Shown one piece after another: positions 61,150 through 64,000 of a DNA stretch of 64,000 nt. Every line of letters begins with the position of its first letter. Within the stretch, counting starts at the first letter, position 1. The notes below the pieces were generated by a model, which was not told the DNA's origin, did no database searches, and saw only the letters and a list, made by a program, of their open reading frames with translations. The translations under genes were made by a program, and so were the position numbers. This DNA comes from Turnera subulata (lineage: Eukaryota; Streptophyta; Magnoliopsida; Malpighiales; Passifloraceae): assembly GCA_028386065.3 (NCBI GenBank), contig JAKUCV010004486.1:1-64000 (forward strand). The letters run 5' to 3'.

Positions 61150-62221
61150 GGATTTAAAGCTCTTTTATGTCCCTCAACTTTATTAGTTTTATCATTGTTG
61201 TCCCTGTGTTTTTAATTTCATTAATCATGTCCCTCATCTCAATAGAAACTGAGTGTTTATGTCCTTTCTCCTTATATCTCAATAGAAACTTAGCGTATAC
61301 AAACAGAGTGTTTATGTCCTTTCTCCCTATAATACCCGGTCATCTACTAGTGTTGACACGTGTTTAATTAGCACACAAATTCCAAATTATTTATAAAAGT
61401 CTTATTTTAAAATTTTTCATTACCTTTTGAATATCGAAATTAATTTTTTTTATTTATCCATTTATCAGGTTCTTTGTCTAATCATTTTCACCGTAATTTG
61501 TGTTGTTTGCCACGAAAAAATAAAAAAGAACAAGAACAGTAACAAATTAAGAGCTACGAAGAGATATATGTGAAAACAAAAATTCTAGTATTTCTTTCCA
61601 TAGATATTTATAGAATAAAATACATAAAATCCAAGCACTATATACCCAAGAGAACCAAGCATTGTGTAAATCCTCCAAAACACAAAGAAGCAGCGAAAAG
61701 AATTAAAAAATTGAGCGTTAAGAGAACGACGTGGGGAATCCGGGTGAGGTGGAGGCCGTGAACAGATCCGATTTCCAATCAAACGCATCTAAAAAAAAAA
61801 GTCAGGATTTTTAATATAATGGTTCTTAATGATAAAAAAAATGTCATCTATCTCGTTAAAAATTATTACTTCTTTCTAAAAACTTTAAAGATAATAAATA
61901 TTAAGAGCATTTGAGGCTGAAACTAACGGAAAATTTTGATAAGGAAATAATAACCATAAAAATAAAAAAACACAATCCAATTAAATTTATATTTTAATTA
62001 AACTGAGAAATGGAAAAGAATACAAAGTAATTAAAAAATTAGGACATGCAGAGCCCGCAGGACACATGCCTATACCGTGACAAGTGACCGGCAATACTAA
62101 GGAAGAAAGACATAAACACCCAGTTTTCACATAGTTCAAGGACACAATAAATGAAATTAAAAGAATAAGGATAACATTAATAAAATTGATAAAATTAGGG
62201 GACATAAAAGAGCTTTTAACC
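61150..62221. mobile_element. Non-autonomous Mutator-like element with long inverted arms
   Basis: The left arm (61150 to about 61370) begins GGATTTAAAGCTCTTTTATG; the right arm (about 61990-62221) is its imperfect reverse complement, ending GAGCTTTTAACC. Arms share ATGTCCC(T/C) blocks and a GACACGTGT/GTGACAAGTG region, similar in layout to the arms of the element at 10214-12074, so the two probably belong to related families. The centre is AT-rich and has no gene. A target duplication is not evident. It starts four bases after the stop codon of the RNase T2 pseudogene. Confidence 0.6.
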
Positions 62222-62893
62222 TGGAATTTATCGTCTAAAAACTCCAACGACCGTATCGTCTAAAACTCCAAGACCGTCGATTATTCTAAACTAAGACTGT
62301 GTGCTGCATTCGATGAAGTTAAGCATCCCTATGAAGGAGGTTCTCATCTGTTTAATGAATTAATCCAACCCGCAAAGCTATTCTCCAAATCGAATCGAGC
62401 CCTCATCTGGTGTTGGACCATTGAATTTTTTTTTTATTTTTTTTTTGGTTATCAGTAATCGACTGCCATACGATCTGTAAATTTAGTACCTTACCTTATT
62501 TGTTATTGGGTAAACTTTTTTTTTTTTTATTTCGTTGTTTTGATTAGAAACAAAACAGCCATAAATATTTGATAAATCCCACCAAATAAACAACACGAAT
62601 GCGAGTCATTTTATTCGTCATATACATTTTATAGTTTGATAAAGCTTAAGGAGATTGATCCTAAAACGGCAACCAATCTAACTTGCATCCCCTATCTAGC
62701 TATCAGTTGGATCCACATGCCGAGTTTAGCGATAACCTTCCAATTAAGTCATCAAAATCCCATGCTTTCCTTTTGGGTTCATATGCAAGGCCCAACGAAT
62801 CCACACAATAAATAAATAAATTCGAGGTTCGCTTAATTTTTTTCTCCCCTATCTTTTATTCCTCAAAGAAGAAGAAGAAGCTCTAAAACCCAT
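62222..62893. other. Spacer between Mutator-like element and F-box fragment
   Basis: Begins with two tandem copies of a 25-bp sequence (ATCGTCTAAAACTCCAA), then AT-rich DNA with long T runs near 62427 and 62517. Confidence 0.4.
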
Positions 62894-63061
62894 ATGATGT
62901 CTGATAAGGAATCGACGACGGAGTTGGTGTGGGATATTTTGCTAACACTACCTATGAAGTCTATTGTGCGATTCAGTTGCATTCCTACATCATGGGACGC
63001 TCTTCTCTCCCGTACTGATTTTAAGTTGCCACCTTGCTTTTTTTTGCTTCCGGGTCATTGA
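62894..63061 (+). pseudogene. F-box domain fragment
   Basis: A 55-codon frame from ATG 62894 contains ELVWDILLTLPMKSIVRFSC then IPTSWDALLS, matching the F-box core (LPxKSxxRFxCVxxSWxxLI) that binds SKP1 in SCF ubiquitin ligases. A TGA at 63059-63061 ends it. Downstream sequence is degenerate, with no substrate-binding repeats recognisable. F-box genes are very numerous in plants, so identity beyond the domain is open. It lies 1.7 kb from the last RNase T2 remnant. Confidence 0.6.
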
Positions 63062-63770
63062 GAAGATCAAACCATTGAGTGATACTGGCCAAGGCATGAC
63101 ATATCCCTTGTGATCCCACTTTGCTCCATCTCCAGAATTAACAGAGCCAAATCTCTTTTTTCTTTCACTTTGTTAGTGTTCTGTTTCTGTGTTCAACCTG
63201 ACTGATTTGCCTTTTGATTTGTGGTCCTCTCAAGAGTTTGAAAGGGGCATGCTCAAGATAATAGGCACATTAGCTCCAAAAAAAGATAATAGGCACATTG
63301 GACAATGAACACTACTAAAGATCTTTAGCTCTTCTGTGCTTTGTAATGGTCCTCCTCCATTTCTTTTTTCGGGTGTTTGGACTATGGTCTGTTTTATTCT
63401 ATATCATCCTATGCATACGTATGGTAAAGCGCATACAAAGCATTACACTGGAGAAAATAACAACGCTTAAACAATTCTTTGTTCCTCAAATGCAGGGAAA
63501 AAGGATATATTTACATGTTGTTTAGAGAAAAAGGAGGAAGAAAAGTAATACATAGCAGCTTTTACTATTGAAATTTGTTGAAGATAGCAAGAGGAAGAAT
63601 AGGAGGAGGTGGGGGGAAATGAGTGTAAAGGACAAGAAAAACATGAAGATTAATGATCTTCGTGGGATACTTTGCCTGCCAGAAGACAGGCATAGTGGTG
63701 TCCACCCCAGCTTTCTACTCCCGCAAGTAACCAAGAAAAGAACAAAGAAGAACCAAGATTGACATGGAAC
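63062..63770. other. Spacer after F-box fragment
   Basis: Low-complexity and AT-rich; may contain decayed downstream parts of the F-box gene. A 64-codon ORF at 63568-63762 has no motif. Confidence 0.3.
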
Positions 63771-64000
63771 AGCCTTATGCAGGTACTATTAAAATCAACT
63801 ATGATGGAACAAGCCACCAGAGATGCGGGGCTTGGGGTAGTTTGTAGGGATGATCGAGGTGTTCTTATGGATGGCATCGCTGTCAAAACCAAAAGCCAAT
63901 CGGCCTTGATGTCAGAGGCAATGACAGCACGAGAGGCGGTTAACCTCGCTTCAGCTAGGGGGTTCCGAAAGATTACCATTGAAACCGACTCATTGGTTTT
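63771..64000 (+). pseudogene. RNase H-like (RVT_3) fragment, cut by window end
   Basis: A GTIKINYDGT segment, a one-base shift near 63809, then AGLGVVCRDDRGVLMDG, MSEAMTAREAVNLASARGF and KITIETDSLV match the plant RVT_3/RNase H-like domain (DG...G.G.V.RD..G, E.A..A, E.DS). These domains occur at the C-terminus of LINE polyproteins and as small plant genes. The end lies beyond the window, so the parent is undetermined. Confidence 0.6.

Overview
This window looks like nuclear DNA of a eudicot angiosperm. It has intron-rich housekeeping genes with plant-type orthologues (eEF1B-beta, RPL17, SWP73/CHC1, CYP94C, KING1-type SnRK1 gamma, EXO70). Between them lie AT-rich spacers full of plant repeats: L1 LINEs, a Ty3-type solo LTR, TRIMs, Mutator-like elements and MITEs. 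No species call is possible from the sequence alone.

Layout. 0-4 kb: a 1.05 kb sequence present twice in direct orientation, then repeat debris with a hAT-like end. 4-9.5 kb: two + strand genes, elongation factor 1-delta (7 exons, 228 aa) and a STEEP1-like/DUF167 fusion protein (7 exons, 232 aa). 10.2-12.1 kb: a Pack-MULE-like element whose long inverted arms enclose a broken armadillo-repeat gene fragment. 12.5-17 kb: a divergent pair, RPL17 (-) and the SWI/SNF subunit SWP73/CHC1 (+), sharing a promoter rich in site II and telo-box motifs. 20.3-21.8 kb: an intact, intronless CYP94C-type cytochrome P450 (-). 22.1-24.2 kb: an internally deleted LINE with flanking 12-bp repeats. 24-30 kb: AT-rich spacer with a Tourist-like MITE. 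30.4-32.9 kb: a small SAP-motif protein gene (-) with a GC-AG intron. 33.4 kb: a 170-bp Mutator-type MITE. 35.7-38.7 kb: the SnRK1 gamma subunit KING1 (+). 41-43 kb: single-exon EXO70 (-). 45.15-48.07 kb: a 2.9 kb solo LTR with a 5-bp target duplication. 51.46-57.33 kb: an essentially full-length L1 LINE with a 14-bp target duplication and a decayed ORF2. 57-63 kb: a mosaic of broken RNase T2 (S-RNase-like) gene copies on both strands, cut up by two LINEs, two TRIMs and a Mutator-like element, followed by an F-box fragment. The window ends inside an RNase H-like fragment.

The intact genes do not form a pathway. They are ordinary housekeeping genes (translation, chromatin, exocytosis, energy signalling) plus one jasmonate-catabolism-type P450. 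The notable biology is in the accessory DNA. The RNase T2 remnants lie near an F-box remnant in repeat-dense DNA, which recalls the composition of an S-RNase type self-incompatibility locus; here everything in that block is degenerate, so it could be a relic or a chance grouping. The captured gene fragment, the transposons nested in RNase exons, and a tandem duplication that copied a splice site inside RPL17 are the other points worth checking.
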